In this document: positions 1 through 9,500 of the stretch, piece by piece | Numbering within the stretch: the first letter of the stretch is position 1 | Layout: each line of letters opens with the position of its first letter | Assembly: GCF_010093025.1 (NCBI RefSeq) | Contig: NZ_CP048114.1 | Coordinates: 2,418,001-2,482,000 of the forward strand | Length of the DNA: 64,000 bases | Direction: 5' to 3' | DNA from: Edaphobacter sp. 12200R-103 | Lineage (GTDB): Bacteria > Acidobacteriota > Terriglobia > Terriglobales > Acidobacteriaceae | The notes under the pieces: generated by a model | Seen by the model: the letters and a program-made list of their open reading frames with translations, nothing else | Told to the model about the DNA's origin: nothing | The model's database searches: none | Position numbers and translations under genes: made by a program

Positions 1-148
1 GGAACAAGCTACGCGGGAGCTGGCTCCCTATCGTGGAAAGATGCAGGCCGTACAGATCAAGCAGGTGCAGCAGCAGTTTCTGCAGAAGAAGTTATTGGAG
101 GCACGAAAGCTGCCGCGGCTGAGCCTGTTCTACATGTCGCTGGGTTAG
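1..148 (+). CDS. C-terminal fragment of an unrecognised protein
   Basis: An open frame enters from the left edge (reading from base 2) and ends at a TAG at 146-148. The visible 48 residues are rich in Gln, Lys and Arg (a QVQQQF stretch, then LLEARKLPRL) and end in LSLFYMSLG, which suggests an amphipathic or coiled-coil tail. Only 6 bp separate its stop from the GTG of the following methyltransferase gene, so the two are probably co-transcribed. I do not recognise the family, and the rest of the gene lies outside the window. Confidence 0.55.
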   Translation, partial: EQATRELAPYRGKMQAVQIKQVQQQFLQKKLLEARKLPRLSLFYMSLG

Positions 149-154
149 ATTGCT

Positions 155-1459
155 GTGAGTTTGATGAAGCTTTCAATTGAGAAGGTCGTTTACAGCGGAG
201 CAGGATTGGCCCGGCGGGAGAATGCAACCGGAGCCGAGACTGTCTTTGTGCCGTTTACGCTGCCCGGCGAAGTGGTTGAGGCGGAGATGGGCGGGAGCAG
301 AGGCGGCATTACAGAAGCCACCCTCACACAGATTCTGACGGCTTCGCCAAATCGAATTGAGGCTCGATGCATTCACTTTGGCGTGTGTGGTGGGTGCCAG
401 TATCAGCACGCTGCTTATGAAGCACAGCTTGAACTGAAGCGCGGCATTCTGAAGGAGACGCTCAAGCGAGCAGGACTGCATGATCTGCCGGAGATAGAGA
501 CCTGCTCCGCTCAGCCGTGGGAGTACAGAAATCGCATACGGTTGCGCGTAGACAGGGTGGATAGCCGACTGCGGGCGGGATACGTCAGGCGTAACTCGGG
601 GGAGTTTCTGCCGATCGAGATGTGCCCGATCGCCGCGCCTGTGCTGTGGCGCGCGGCGCAGGCGCTGCTGGAATGTCTGGATGCGTTTCCGCAATGGGCT
701 ACGGCAATTCGGGAGGTGGAGTTCTTCGCGACCGGCAATGAGCGGAAGCTCCAGATAACTCTAATTGTCGCAGCACAGCCTGCGAAGAACTTCGAGGCGT
801 TGTGCGCAGCCGTCCAGGAGAAAACGCCGGAACTGGCTGGAGCAGGAGTGCAAATACTGCAAGGCTCAACCGGTACGCGCAAGGCGCAGCGCACCAAAAC
901 AGGAGCAGAGTGGGGTGCGGAGGGTCTTTCTTACAAAGTGGACGAAGAGAGCTACTGGGTGGGCCGGGGAAACTTCTTCCAGGTCAATCGATCTCTGGTC
1001 ACGCAACTGGTACGGCTGGCGACTGAAGGGCGAGGCGGCAGACTGGCGTGGGATCTTTATGCGGGCGTGGGCCTGTTTTCGCGGGTGCTCGCCAGAAACT
1101 TCGACGAGGTCGTTGCGGTGGAGGCTCAGAAGGGCAGCCTGGAAGCAAACCTTCGCGGACCGGGAAAGAGAGCTGCCGCTGCGACCACGGCAGATTTTCT
1201 GCGACAGGCTGCGCTGGAGCGCGACCGCCCCGAGCTGATTGTGATGGATCCGCCGCGCGCAGGCGTTGGGGCGGAGGTATGCAGCCTGCTTGCCCGCGTG
1301 AAGGCTCCGGAACTGGTGTACATCTCGTGCGATCCTGTGACGCTCGGACGCGACCTGCGCATGATGGTAGACTCCGGCTACAAGGTAAACCAGCTGCATC
1401 TGGTCGACATGTTTCCGCAGACCTTTCACCAGGAGACGGTTGCGGTTCTCGGGCGTTGA
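155..1459 (+). CDS. rlmD: 23S rRNA (uracil-C5)-methyltransferase, RlmD/TrmA family
   Basis: Predicted SAM-dependent m5U methyltransferase acting on rRNA in the cytoplasm. Residues 1-65 resemble a TRAM domain. Cys72, Cys78, Cys81 and Cys157 fit the four ligands of the RumA-type [4Fe-4S] cluster. The SAM-binding strand is LYAGVGLFSR (about 301-310), followed by VMDPPRAG (363-370). Cys392 in YISCDP is the expected catalytic nucleophile and Glu427 in HQETVAVLGR the general base. At 434 residues it is of normal family length. The GTG at 155 is the first start; TTG 161 and ATG 164 are in frame and equally possible. Family members methylate U747, U1939 or tRNA U54, so the exact target (RlmD, RlmCD or TrmA) cannot be read from sequence alone. 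Confidence 0.88.
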   Translation: MSLMKLSIEKVVYSGAGLARRENATGAETVFVPFTLPGEVVEAEMGGSRGGITEATLTQILTASPNRIEARCIHFGVCGGCQYQHAAYEAQLELKRGILKETLKRAGLHDLPEIETCSAQPWEYRNRIRLRVDRVDSRLRAGYVRRNSGEFLPIEMCPIAAPVLWRAAQALLECLDAFPQWATAIREVEFFATGNERKLQITLIVAAQPAKNFEALCAAVQEKTPELAGAGVQILQGSTGTRKAQRTKTGAEWGAEGLSYKVDEESYWVGRGNFFQVNRSLVTQLVRLATEGRGGRLAWDLYAGVGLFSRVLARNFDEVVAVEAQKGSLEANLRGPGKRAAAATTADFLRQAALERDRPELIVMDPPRAGVGAEVCSLLARVKAPELVYISCDPVTLGRDLRMMVDSGYKVNQLHLVDMFPQTFHQETVAVLGR

Positions 1460-1522
1460 TGCGCGAGTAAGTACGGGAGCGAAGTTCTGAGGGGCCACGC
1501 AGAGAAAGACCGGGCCACAGAC

Positions 1523-4201
1523 GTGATGGAGCCGCTTGCGCTTCGGCGTGCGCCGCTGCTGGCCGCAGCCTGTTGCTTCTCCATTGGCCTGATCGCTGCG
1601 CGAAACTGGCAGCCGGCTTCTCTGCTTGCGCTCTCGTGTGCGTTTCTCTTTGTGCTTGCGCTGTTGGCCCTGCGAAGCGCTTTCCGTATCGCCGTCATTC
1701 CTGTGGCGGGGCTATGGGTCGTGGCGGGAATGTGGTGCTGGCATATTCGCCCTACACCCGATACGCAGAAAGATCTGCTGCAATACGCCGATGGTCTGAG
1801 CCGTGAGGTGCGGGGTCATGTAGTGCGCGTGCGTGTGTTGGCGCCCGCTGCGAATGAAGGTGCCGATAAGGATGCACCGATGGGCGAGGATGCAGGGCAG
1901 GCTTCGGCATCAGCGCTATCTGTCGATCTGGCTGTGAGTGCGATCGAGGAGGTAACACCGGACGTCTCGCGCATGGTTCGGATAGAAGGGGGCGTGCGTG
2001 CGACCGTGCTCTCGCAGGACGGTGCGTTGCCTTCGCTTGCGTGCGGAGACAAGATTGAGGTTCCGCTGCGCCTGAGAGCTCCTGAAAGGTATCACGATCC
2101 AGGAGCGTGGCAGAATGCGGACTATCTGCTGGCGCAGGGTATTGCGGCGCGGGGAACAGCGCGGGCTCCGAAGGTGAGGGTTCTCGGAGGAGACTCGGCG
2201 AAACTGCGATGCCGCATCAATGCTGTTCAGCAGTGGGCGTCAGACAGGATGCTGAGTTTGGCGCGCTCGAAGGTCAACCGTCGCCTGCCTTCTGCAATGC
2301 GGCTGACAGAGGATGACGCGGGGATGCTGAACGCGATGCTCTTTGGAGATCGCACGCGGCTGGACCACGTCTTGCGGTTGGGATTTGAACGCACCGGCAC
2401 CTTTCACCTGTTTGTTGTGTCAGGAATGCACGTTGCCTTGCTGGCGGGGTTGGTTTACTGGCTCGCCCAGAGACTGCGGCTTCGCCGCTGGCTTGCTACT
2501 CTGATCACGCTGACGCTGATGACCTTTTATGCATTGCTGACCGGGTTTGGCGCTCCTGTGCAGCGCGCACTGTTTATGACAGCGGTGTTCCTGGTAGCGC
2601 GTCTCCTGTCGCGTGAGGGCGGAGTGTTGAATGCGCTGGGAGCAGCAGCACTGGCGGAGTTGGTATGGGCTCCCTCGAGCCTGTTCGAGGCAAGCTTCCA
2701 GATGACGTTTCTCGCCATCGTGGCGATTGCGGGAATCGCGGTTCCCATCGGAGAGCAGACGTTTCTTCCCTATGCGCGGGCCGCACGCAGACTAGGCGAT
2801 CTGTGGATGGACCCCGTGCTTCCTCCTCGTGTCGCACAGTTCAGAGTGATGCTGCGGATGTGGACCGAAGCTGTTGTAGGCATTGCCGGGCGATGGGCGC
2901 GGAATGTACCGGTGCGGATGGTTCGTGCGCTGCTGGTGGCGATGGAACTGGCACTGATCGGTCTCGTAGCCGAGATGGTGATGGCGCTGCCGATGGCCGT
3001 ATACTTCCATCGCGCGACGCTGTTTGCGCTGCCATCGAATATGCTTACGGTTCCGCTGATCAGCCTGCTGGCGCCGGCGGCGATGATCACGTTCTGCGCT
3101 TCCTTGCTGGGGACATGGATGGCGGTCGTTCCCGCCGCAGTCACAGCTCTGCTGCTGCATGGAATCGTCTGGACGATCGGCTGGGTCAGCCAGGTTCGAG
3201 CAGCGGACCTCCGTGTTCCTGCACCGGCGTGGTGGATCTGTGCACTGGCTGTTCTGTGCTGGGCGTTCTGCTGTTGGGCGGCGAGGAGATCGCGCACGTG
3301 GACATGGGTCGCCGCTGCGATACTTCCCCTCGTCCTTGCTGCAGCGCTCTGGCCCGAACCTGCATTGGTGCAAAAGGATGCGCTCGAAGTAACGGCTCTC
3401 GATGTGGGACAGGGAGATTCCTTACTTGTTGTGAGTCCGCAGGGTGAGACGATGCTGGTGGATGCCGGAGGCCCGGTGGGTGGTGTTAGAGAAGTTGCAT
3501 CGGCGACGAGCGGCTTCGATGTGGGAGAGGAAGTCGTGTCTCCTTACCTGTGGTCACGACGGATTCGCAGACTGGATGTGCTGGTGCTGAGCCATGCGCA
3601 CAGCGATCATATGGGCGGAATGCCCGCCGTGATGCAGAACTTTCGTCCTCGCGAGCTTTGGGTTGCGACCGATCCGAACTCGGAGGCGTATCGCTCACTC
3701 TTGCAGGAGGCGACAGCGCTTGGAGTGCGTGTGCGACACCTGCGCGCCGGAGACAATGTTCAGTGGGCGGGAGCGGAGCTGAAGGTGCTGGCGCCGGAAC
3801 GAAGTTACAGGAATGGTGGTGAACCGTCCAACGATGATTCTCTGGTGATGCGGCTGGAATATGGGAGGTCATCCGTGCTGTTGGAAGGCGATGCGGAAGC
3901 AGCCAGCGAACAGGCCATGCTGGCTCGAGGTCTCGTTCCGGTGACGCTGCTGAAGGTTGGACATCATGGCAGCAGGACATCGACCACGGCGGACTTCCTG
4001 AATGCGCTGACCCCGAAGGACGCGGTGATCTCCGTCGGCAGGAACAATCACTTCGGCCATCCGCGACCGGAGATCATCTCAAGAATCGCTGACGAAGGAA
4101 CTCGTTTATTTCGAACAGATGAGTTTGGGCTTACGACCTTTTTACTCGACCGGGATGGACGGGTTCATGCAGTGCTCGCAGCGGAAAATGAAGAATTCTG
4201 A
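1523..4201 (+). CDS. comEC: DNA internalisation/competence protein ComEC/Rec2
   Basis: Inner-membrane channel protein for uptake of single-stranded transforming DNA. The 892 residues show the full three-part layout: N-terminal membrane segments and an OB-like region (about 1-230), the hydrophobic Competence domain (about 255-600, with the DRTRLD and HLFVVSGMHVALLAG signatures), and a C-terminal metallo-beta-lactamase-like domain (about 635-892) with LDVGQGDS, the metal motif SHAHSDHMGG and a VGHHGS motif. Starts are GTG 1523 or ATG 1526. It begins 63 bp after the methyltransferase gene on the same strand. No other competence genes lie nearby, so natural transformation is only suggested. Confidence 0.93.
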   Translation: MMEPLALRRAPLLAAACCFSIGLIAARNWQPASLLALSCAFLFVLALLALRSAFRIAVIPVAGLWVVAGMWCWHIRPTPDTQKDLLQYADGLSREVRGHVVRVRVLAPAANEGADKDAPMGEDAGQASASALSVDLAVSAIEEVTPDVSRMVRIEGGVRATVLSQDGALPSLACGDKIEVPLRLRAPERYHDPGAWQNADYLLAQGIAARGTARAPKVRVLGGDSAKLRCRINAVQQWASDRMLSLARSKVNRRLPSAMRLTEDDAGMLNAMLFGDRTRLDHVLRLGFERTGTFHLFVVSGMHVALLAGLVYWLAQRLRLRRWLATLITLTLMTFYALLTGFGAPVQRALFMTAVFLVARLLSREGGVLNALGAAALAELVWAPSSLFEASFQMTFLAIVAIAGIAVPIGEQTFLPYARAARRLGDLWMDPVLPPRVAQFRVMLRMWTEAVVGIAGRWARNVPVRMVRALLVAMELALIGLVAEMVMALPMAVYFHRATLFALPSNMLTVPLISLLAPAAMITFCASLLGTWMAVVPAAVTALLLHGIVWTIGWVSQVRAADLRVPAPAWWICALAVLCWAFCCWAARRSRTWTWVAAAILPLVLAAALWPEPALVQKDALEVTALDVGQGDSLLVVSPQGETMLVDAGGPVGGVREVASATSGFDVGEEVVSPYLWSRRIRRLDVLVLSHAHSDHMGGMPAVMQNFRPRELWVATDPNSEAYRSLLQEATALGVRVRHLRAGDNVQWAGAELKVLAPERSYRNGGEPSNDDSLVMRLEYGRSSVLLEGDAEAASEQAMLARGLVPVTLLKVGHHGSRTSTTADFLNALTPKDAVISVGRNNHFGHPRPEIISRIADEGTRLFRTDEFGLTTFLLDRDGRVHAVLAAENEEF

Positions 4202-4333
4202 CAACGCCCTGGGCAAAAAATGTACTCCGTCGCGGTTTTCTACAGGTTCGGGACCTCCAAACGGCATCTCAATTAATAGATTTCCCATACGTCTCCGGGC
4301 CCCCTCTGAATCTGATTCAAGAGGAGCATCGCT

Positions 4334-4882
4334 ATGACTCCATGGAAGAAGCTGCTGACAGGATGTGCTCTGGCCGGCATGATATCGCTTGCGGGTCCAG
4401 CCTTCGCCGATACATTGACTTACACCGCATCTCTAACCGGAGCGGGAGAGAACCCTCCCAATGCCTCTACTGCTACAGGAACAGCAGCCTTCCTGCTTAC
4501 GGGCAATATCCTTGAGATTCACGTCGATTTCTCGGGCCTTATCGGCGGTCCGGCATCGGCGGCTCATATTCACTGCTGCGCCGCGCCAGGAATGAACGCC
4601 CCTGTATGGGTTCCGTTTGCCGGATTTCCGAATACGACCTCAGGCACGTACACCACAACGATCGATCTTTCCACTTTTGCCTTCAGCGGAGGCGGAACCG
4701 AGGCGGCTCTCCTTGCAGGAATGAACAACGGCACCGCCTACACAAACATCCACAATGCGACATTCCCCGGCGGTGAGGTTCGGGGGCAGATTGCTCCTAC
4801 CCCGGAACCGGCCACGCTGCTGCTGCTGGGAACGGGCGCTATAGGAGCCATTACCCTTCTTCGACGCCGGCGTTACCCATAA
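4334..4882 (+). CDS. Secreted CHRD-domain protein with PEP-CTERM anchor
   Basis: An exported protein of 182 residues. A signal peptide ends near ADTLTY (about residue 26), followed by a CHRD (chordin-like) domain, recognisable from the GENPP, AAHIH and FPGGEVRGQI motifs. The C-terminus has the PEP-CTERM layout: PTPEPATLLLLGTGAIGAI, a hydrophobic stretch and a final RRRRYP. By family knowledge, PEP-CTERM proteins are cleaved by an exosortase (EpsH/XrtA type) and linked to surface or exopolysaccharide. No exosortase gene is in this window. A strong AAGAGGAG ribosome-binding site sits 7-8 bases before the ATG. The substrate of CHRD domains is unknown. Confidence 0.85.
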   Translation: MTPWKKLLTGCALAGMISLAGPAFADTLTYTASLTGAGENPPNASTATGTAAFLLTGNILEIHVDFSGLIGGPASAAHIHCCAAPGMNAPVWVPFAGFPNTTSGTYTTTIDLSTFAFSGGGTEAALLAGMNNGTAYTNIHNATFPGGEVRGQIAPTPEPATLLLLGTGAIGAITLLRRRRYP

Positions 4883-4999
4883 AGGGCCAGAATCTACACG
4901 CATATCACCAACGGCTCGCACCTTCTCTGATGCTCCTCTCTTCTCTTCCTCACACAGATCCTCTTAAGGGGAGTACCGTTGGAGAACGGAGGTGGGCCG

Positions 5000-5284
5000 A
5001 TGGAGAAACAGGACCTGAAGCATACTAAACAGGAGGTCATCCCCTCAAGAACAAAAGAGCAGATCGAGGAGCAGAAGCTCATCCGTCGCCTTCAGGTGAT
5101 GATGAACATGGTGATGCAGATCATCGCGCAGGATAGGAGCCTGTCTGTGGACGAGGCATCGCAGATGATTGCGGATGCTCGGAAGGCCGCGCTGGCGATG
5201 TTTCCCGGCAAGGAGCTGGCCTACGACCTGATATGGAAACCCCGATTCCAGCGTCTGATGCGTGAGCGGTTCAGGATCATGTAA
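5000..5284 (+). CDS. Small conserved-looking hypothetical protein (94 aa)
   Basis: A cytoplasmic-looking, highly charged 94-residue protein. The N-terminal third is rich in Lys, Glu and Gln and probably helical or coiled-coil (KEQIEEQKLIRRLQ), followed by a Met-rich helix (VMMNMVMQII) and a C-terminal basic stretch (WKPRFQRLMRERF). I chose the ATG at 5000 over the upstream TTG at 4979 because GGAGG at 4988-4992 lies 7 bases before it. It starts about 120 bp after the CHRD gene on the same strand. I do not recognise the family and assign no function. Confidence 0.65.
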   Translation: MEKQDLKHTKQEVIPSRTKEQIEEQKLIRRLQVMMNMVMQIIAQDRSLSVDEASQMIADARKAALAMFPGKELAYDLIWKPRFQRLMRERFRIM

Positions 5285-5330
5285 CCACACCAAGAAGATG
5301 CGGTCACCTGATTTGCAGGGCCATCCATCG

Positions 5331-5966
5331 CTATTGGTGCTGACGCTGATCCGCGAGCTCCAGCTGCAGTCTCCTGTTTTCTTCTTCCAATTCTGCCAGC
5401 CGTTTTCGTACAGGCGCCATCACTTCTATTACCTGCTCCTGGGTATAACGCGGAGTGATGTGCTGCTGGCAGTTCCAGTCGAAGGCCTCGACTCGAATGA
5501 TGATGACACGCTCCGTGAGCCTGCGCGTGTCGGCCGGGGCGAGTTTTTCAAGGTACGGCTTCGCTTCCTCTCCTTCGTGGACTGAGGCGCGACCAAGGAT
5601 CTTGAGGCGGGTTCGAGCTGGATAATCCATCAGGAAGAGAGCGATGCGATTGTCGTGATCGAGATTTCCCAGAGTGATGTACTGGCGGTTTCCTCGATAG
5701 TCGGCAAATGCGATGGTTTGATCGTCGAGAACATGCAGAAAACCAACTTTCCCGCCGCGATGCTGAATATATGGCCAGCCTGTCTCACTTACAGTCGCCA
5801 GGTAGAGGGAATCGCGTTCCGCGATGAACTGCCTTTCATAGATCGTGAGAGCGGAACCTGCAGAGCCGGCGGTTTCAATGCGCTCATATTGCGAACGGCT
5901 TCCGTGCTTTACCTGCTGCTCTTTGACCAGCGGCGTAAAAGCGATCTGGGCGAAGCTTCTACTCAT
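5331..5966 (-). CDS. Pyridoxamine 5'-phosphate oxidase-like FMN-binding protein
   Basis: A split-barrel flavoprotein of the PNPOx-like family, 211 residues from the chosen start. Motifs are RDSLYLATVSETGWPYIQHRGG (family strand with the WPYIQ turn), FADYRGNRQYITLGNL and a DYPARTRLKILGRA strand, all typical of FMN-binding members. The C-terminal 40 residues form a predicted helix with repeated Glu and Leu. The ATG at 5966 is preferred over a longer frame starting at 6056 because a GGAGAAGGGAA ribosome-binding site precedes it. Substrate unknown; members reduce F420- or FMN-linked substrates or act in general detoxification. It is convergent with the small gene ending at 5284. Confidence 0.82.
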   Translation of the reverse strand: MSRSFAQIAFTPLVKEQQVKHGSRSQYERIETAGSAGSALTIYERQFIAERDSLYLATVSETGWPYIQHRGGKVGFLHVLDDQTIAFADYRGNRQYITLGNLDHDNRIALFLMDYPARTRLKILGRASVHEGEEAKPYLEKLAPADTRRLTERVIIIRVEAFDWNCQQHITPRYTQEQVIEVMAPVRKRLAELEEENRRLQLELADQRQHQ

Positions 5967-6168
5967 CGAACGATTCCCTTCTCCAACAGAGCATCTATTT
6001 CGATGCGCCAGGCCACAATCCTGATGCATTTTCGACTTCGATCGGCATACCAACACTTACATTCCATGCAATGGAGCACTTGTCGGTGAAGATGGTTTCT
6101 TGACGATCTTTTGCATGTGCAGTGAGTAGCGACCAGGAAGGGAGAACGGATTGTTCCTTATGGCCTGA

Positions 6169-6513
6169 GGACTGATCCATCCTCGCCTAAACGAAGCGCC
6201 CTCCTATATTCCTACAGCGATGAGTCGCGCTACTGGAAAGACCTACGCCATCACTGCGTTGGTTCGCAACTTCAATCAGAACGCTCAAATTCTCTTGATC
6301 GCCGGTGCCGATGCCGAGGGGACAGAGGCCGCCGGAAAGATCGTCACCAATGATGCAAGACTGGCCACCGCTCTTCAACACTGCGGCCCTTCTCCGCAAG
6401 GTACCGCGCAACGGTTCGAACTGCTTGTGAAGCTCAACACGATGGCCGGTATTCCCAGAAACGAGTCTGTCGAGGCCTGCCACACACTTCCCTTTAGTCC
6501 AACAGCGCCTTGA
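6169..6513 (+). pseudogene. C-terminal remnant of an acidobacterial helix-turn-helix/regulatory protein
   Basis: The frame is open from just after a TGA at 6166 to the stop at 6513 and encodes about 114 residues. Residues from KTYAITALVRN through the QILLIAGADAEGTEAAG stretch to FELLVKLNTMAGIPRNESVEACH follow, from memory, the C-terminal module of large acidobacterial winged-helix proteins, where the corresponding text reads like NxxxLILAGTxxEGTEAAG and ends FEVLLKT...G. The DNA-binding and middle parts are missing, so this is probably a decayed or truncated gene. An ATG at 6220 could still start a 97-residue product. The opposite strand also carries a 98-codon open frame, which I regard as a shadow. 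Confidence 0.5.
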
Positions 6514-6558
6514 TGTCTCTGCGCTCTGGCGGGGTAAAAGCCGATGATTTTTTAAAGG

Positions 6559-9500
6559 CTAGAACGAGATACGTCCTGCGAACTGGATTAGTCGAGGATT
6601 ATTGATCTGGGTGCTAACAACACCATAGTTGGAGCTGCCGACGGAAGTTCCTGGATCGCCAAACTGCACACGGTTGAAGAGATTGAAGACCTCGGTCTTG
6701 AAGGTAAAGCTCACCCTCTCTGTAATCGGGATAGACTTGCCCAGGGTGAAGTCCCAGTTTGCAACGCCGTGATCTCGCAATGTGCTATCCGTCCGGCTTT
6801 CATTGCCGAACGTAAAGGCGGGCGGTGCAGCAAATGCATCGGTATTGAACCACTTTGTCAGACGGCTCTGAGCCGATCCATCGATCTTTTTATTGGCGCC
6901 GGGAATAACGTTAGGGCGAGATCCTCCCCCCTGCGAGCCGGTCTGATTGGTGGCTGTCGTCAGGGCCAATGGGAAACCAGTCTGCAGTGTGGTGATTCCA
7001 TTGACGGACCAGCCGCCGATGATGCGATTCATCACTGGACCGATATTCCCCAAAAAGCGCTTATTCGTTCCGAAGGGAAGATCAAGCACATAACTGACGA
7101 CAAATCGGTGTCGTACATCATAGGTCGCCAGGGACTTCTCTGCCGCGAGGTTGTACCAGTTCTGAACGCCAGCAGCGCCATGGGTCTCAAGCCAGCTCGT
7201 CAACGTGTCAGTGTTGCTCATGAGCTTGGCCCATGTATATGAGGCTGAGATGACCCCTCCGGCTTTGAACCGATCGATAAAGCGAGCCTGGAGGGAAGAC
7301 CAGCTTGAAGCACCTTTGCCGGATCCGGATGTGTCCTGAAAGGAAAGAAACTGTGGATACGGACGGAGGAGTTGCGCACGGGCCACAGTCGGGTTGGCTA
7401 GAGTACCAGATGAGATTCTGCCGTAAAAGGGGTTGGCAACCTGCGCATTGAGTGCCGAACCCTGAGCCATCTGGCTTTCCGTAAGCTGATTGAGTTGGAA
7501 AGTCGAGTACGAGAGGTGACTTCCCTTCGATCCTGCATATCCGATATCGACTGCCATTGCATCCGTCAGCTGTCTTTGGATCTCCGCGTTCCATTGCTGC
7601 GCATAACCGAACGGCTGCGAAGGCACCGGCGAAGATATGCTCTGTCCTTCAAAGATGCCTAATTGAGCGGGATTATGTCCGATGGGTGGGATCAGTCCGC
7701 CGGGGAACGGATTGCCAAATGTAGCGGCAGGCAGCAGGCTCGTCGTGCCACCCACGGAGGGAACCATCGTAGTCGTTGCGGCGTTCACTGGCGACTGGAA
7801 AGCAGACATGCTGTAGTTCACCATGTCGGGTGGAATCCATGAGATTCCGTAGCCGGCTCGGAAAGAGGTCTTCTGATCAAGCGCGTAGGCAATGTTGAGA
7901 CGCGGAGCGACTGTCTTATAGTGACTTACGATCTGTGTGCGTCCTGGATATAGTGGCGTGTTCACAAGAGCCATCTGGCCCTTAAGATCGGGTAGTCCAA
8001 CAGCCGCGCCCAGGGGATCTGCGGCGTCGGGCAAGAGAACTGTAAGACGATCGCTCTTTTCTCTTATTCCCTGGTTGTACTCCCATCGCACGCCAGCCGT
8101 CACGGTCAGCTTTCGAAGCGTCACGGTGTCCTGAAAATAGGCGGCCGGGTACCATTTGCTTGCGTCCGTAAACCCAATACTGACTGCAGTGCCAGTCGCC
8201 GGATTTCCCAGAAAGAAGGAAGCGACGGAGTATCCGGTGTTGGCGACCTGGGACGTAGTCGTGGGATTAATCTGCGCGGTAAAACCCTGATCGAAGCTGA
8301 AACTGCCGGCAGCATTGTTGCTCTGTGCGAAGTTCCAATCATTTCGTCGAACTTCACCGCCGAATTTAAGCGTATGTCTTCCCAGAATCTTCGTCAGATT
8401 GCCAGACAAGGCGAAATCGTTGGTAATGGATCGATTGTCCACCCCCGAAAAACCAGCTATGCCGGAGATACTAGCTAGTGGGGCCACAGGCAGCGTTACT
8501 TGTGATGTGAGTGCTCCCCATGCGGGGCCAAAGAGAGACAGGTCTGTACCAACCTGCTGTGGAGTAAAGCCGTTGCGGGCACGCAGATAGGAGAGACGGA
8601 AGTCTGCGACTGTGTGGGGATCGAAGGTATACGTGTCTCCTACAACAAAGTTCTGCGCACCCGTGTAGCTATAAAGTCCGCCAAAGTTAACTTTGAATGG
8701 ATCGCTGGGAGTGCTGCTTCCAGCCCACCAGGAATACCGTGCGAAGACTCTCTGATTCTCGCTGACAGTCCAGTCACCACGTGCGTTGTATTGGTTGGTG
8801 CTGCCGCCCAGCTTAACATTGGTGGCAAAATTATTGACCGGCAGAAAGTTGCTGACTGCACCGGGCTGATTCGGCAAACCAAAATATTTAAAGAATTGTG
8901 CCGACGCAACATCAAGCCGGCTCATCGGAATTTTGTTATAGGGAAACGGCTGACGTGGGGTTGTCTGGCCAACGGGACAGGAGGGTGTTCCGGCCACTCC
9001 ACATGTTGTCTGTGGATCATAGATCTGCACCCCTTTACCAGGCACGCAGACGCCATTGTTATTAAAGGAGGTGCATAATGCGCTGAAGTCGCCGTTGCGC
9101 ATCGCCTGTGTGGGAACCGTGTTCAGATACGGATTTCCTTTACTGAAGGAGAATCGTTCCCACGAAAAGAAGAAGAAGAGCTTGTCACGCCGAACCGGCC
9201 CCCCCAGAGTCACACCGAACTGGTTCTGTGTGAACGCCGGCGTCGGTGTGTTAGTGCGCTTATTGAAAAAGGTGTTGGCGTTGAGTACCCGATTGCGAAT
9301 GTATTCATAGGCGCTTCCGTGAAACGCGCTCGTGCCCGAACGGGAAGCCATATTAACGACACCGCCAGCAAAACGGCCGAATTCGGCGCTTACAGCATTG
9401 CTATCGACTCGAAACTCCTGGATCGCATCCTGGGTCGGCACCAGGGCGGGACTGTTGATATAGATCGTATTCAATGGAACGCCGTCCAGATAAAAGGCGC

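Noticed and set aside
6187..6483. A 98-codon minus-strand frame opposite the regulator remnant
   Set aside because: The plus-strand frame contains family-like motifs; the minus frame does not.
6541..6575. Possible terminator after TonB receptor 1
   Set aside because: Only a 4-bp stem could be formed next to the T-run, too weak to claim.
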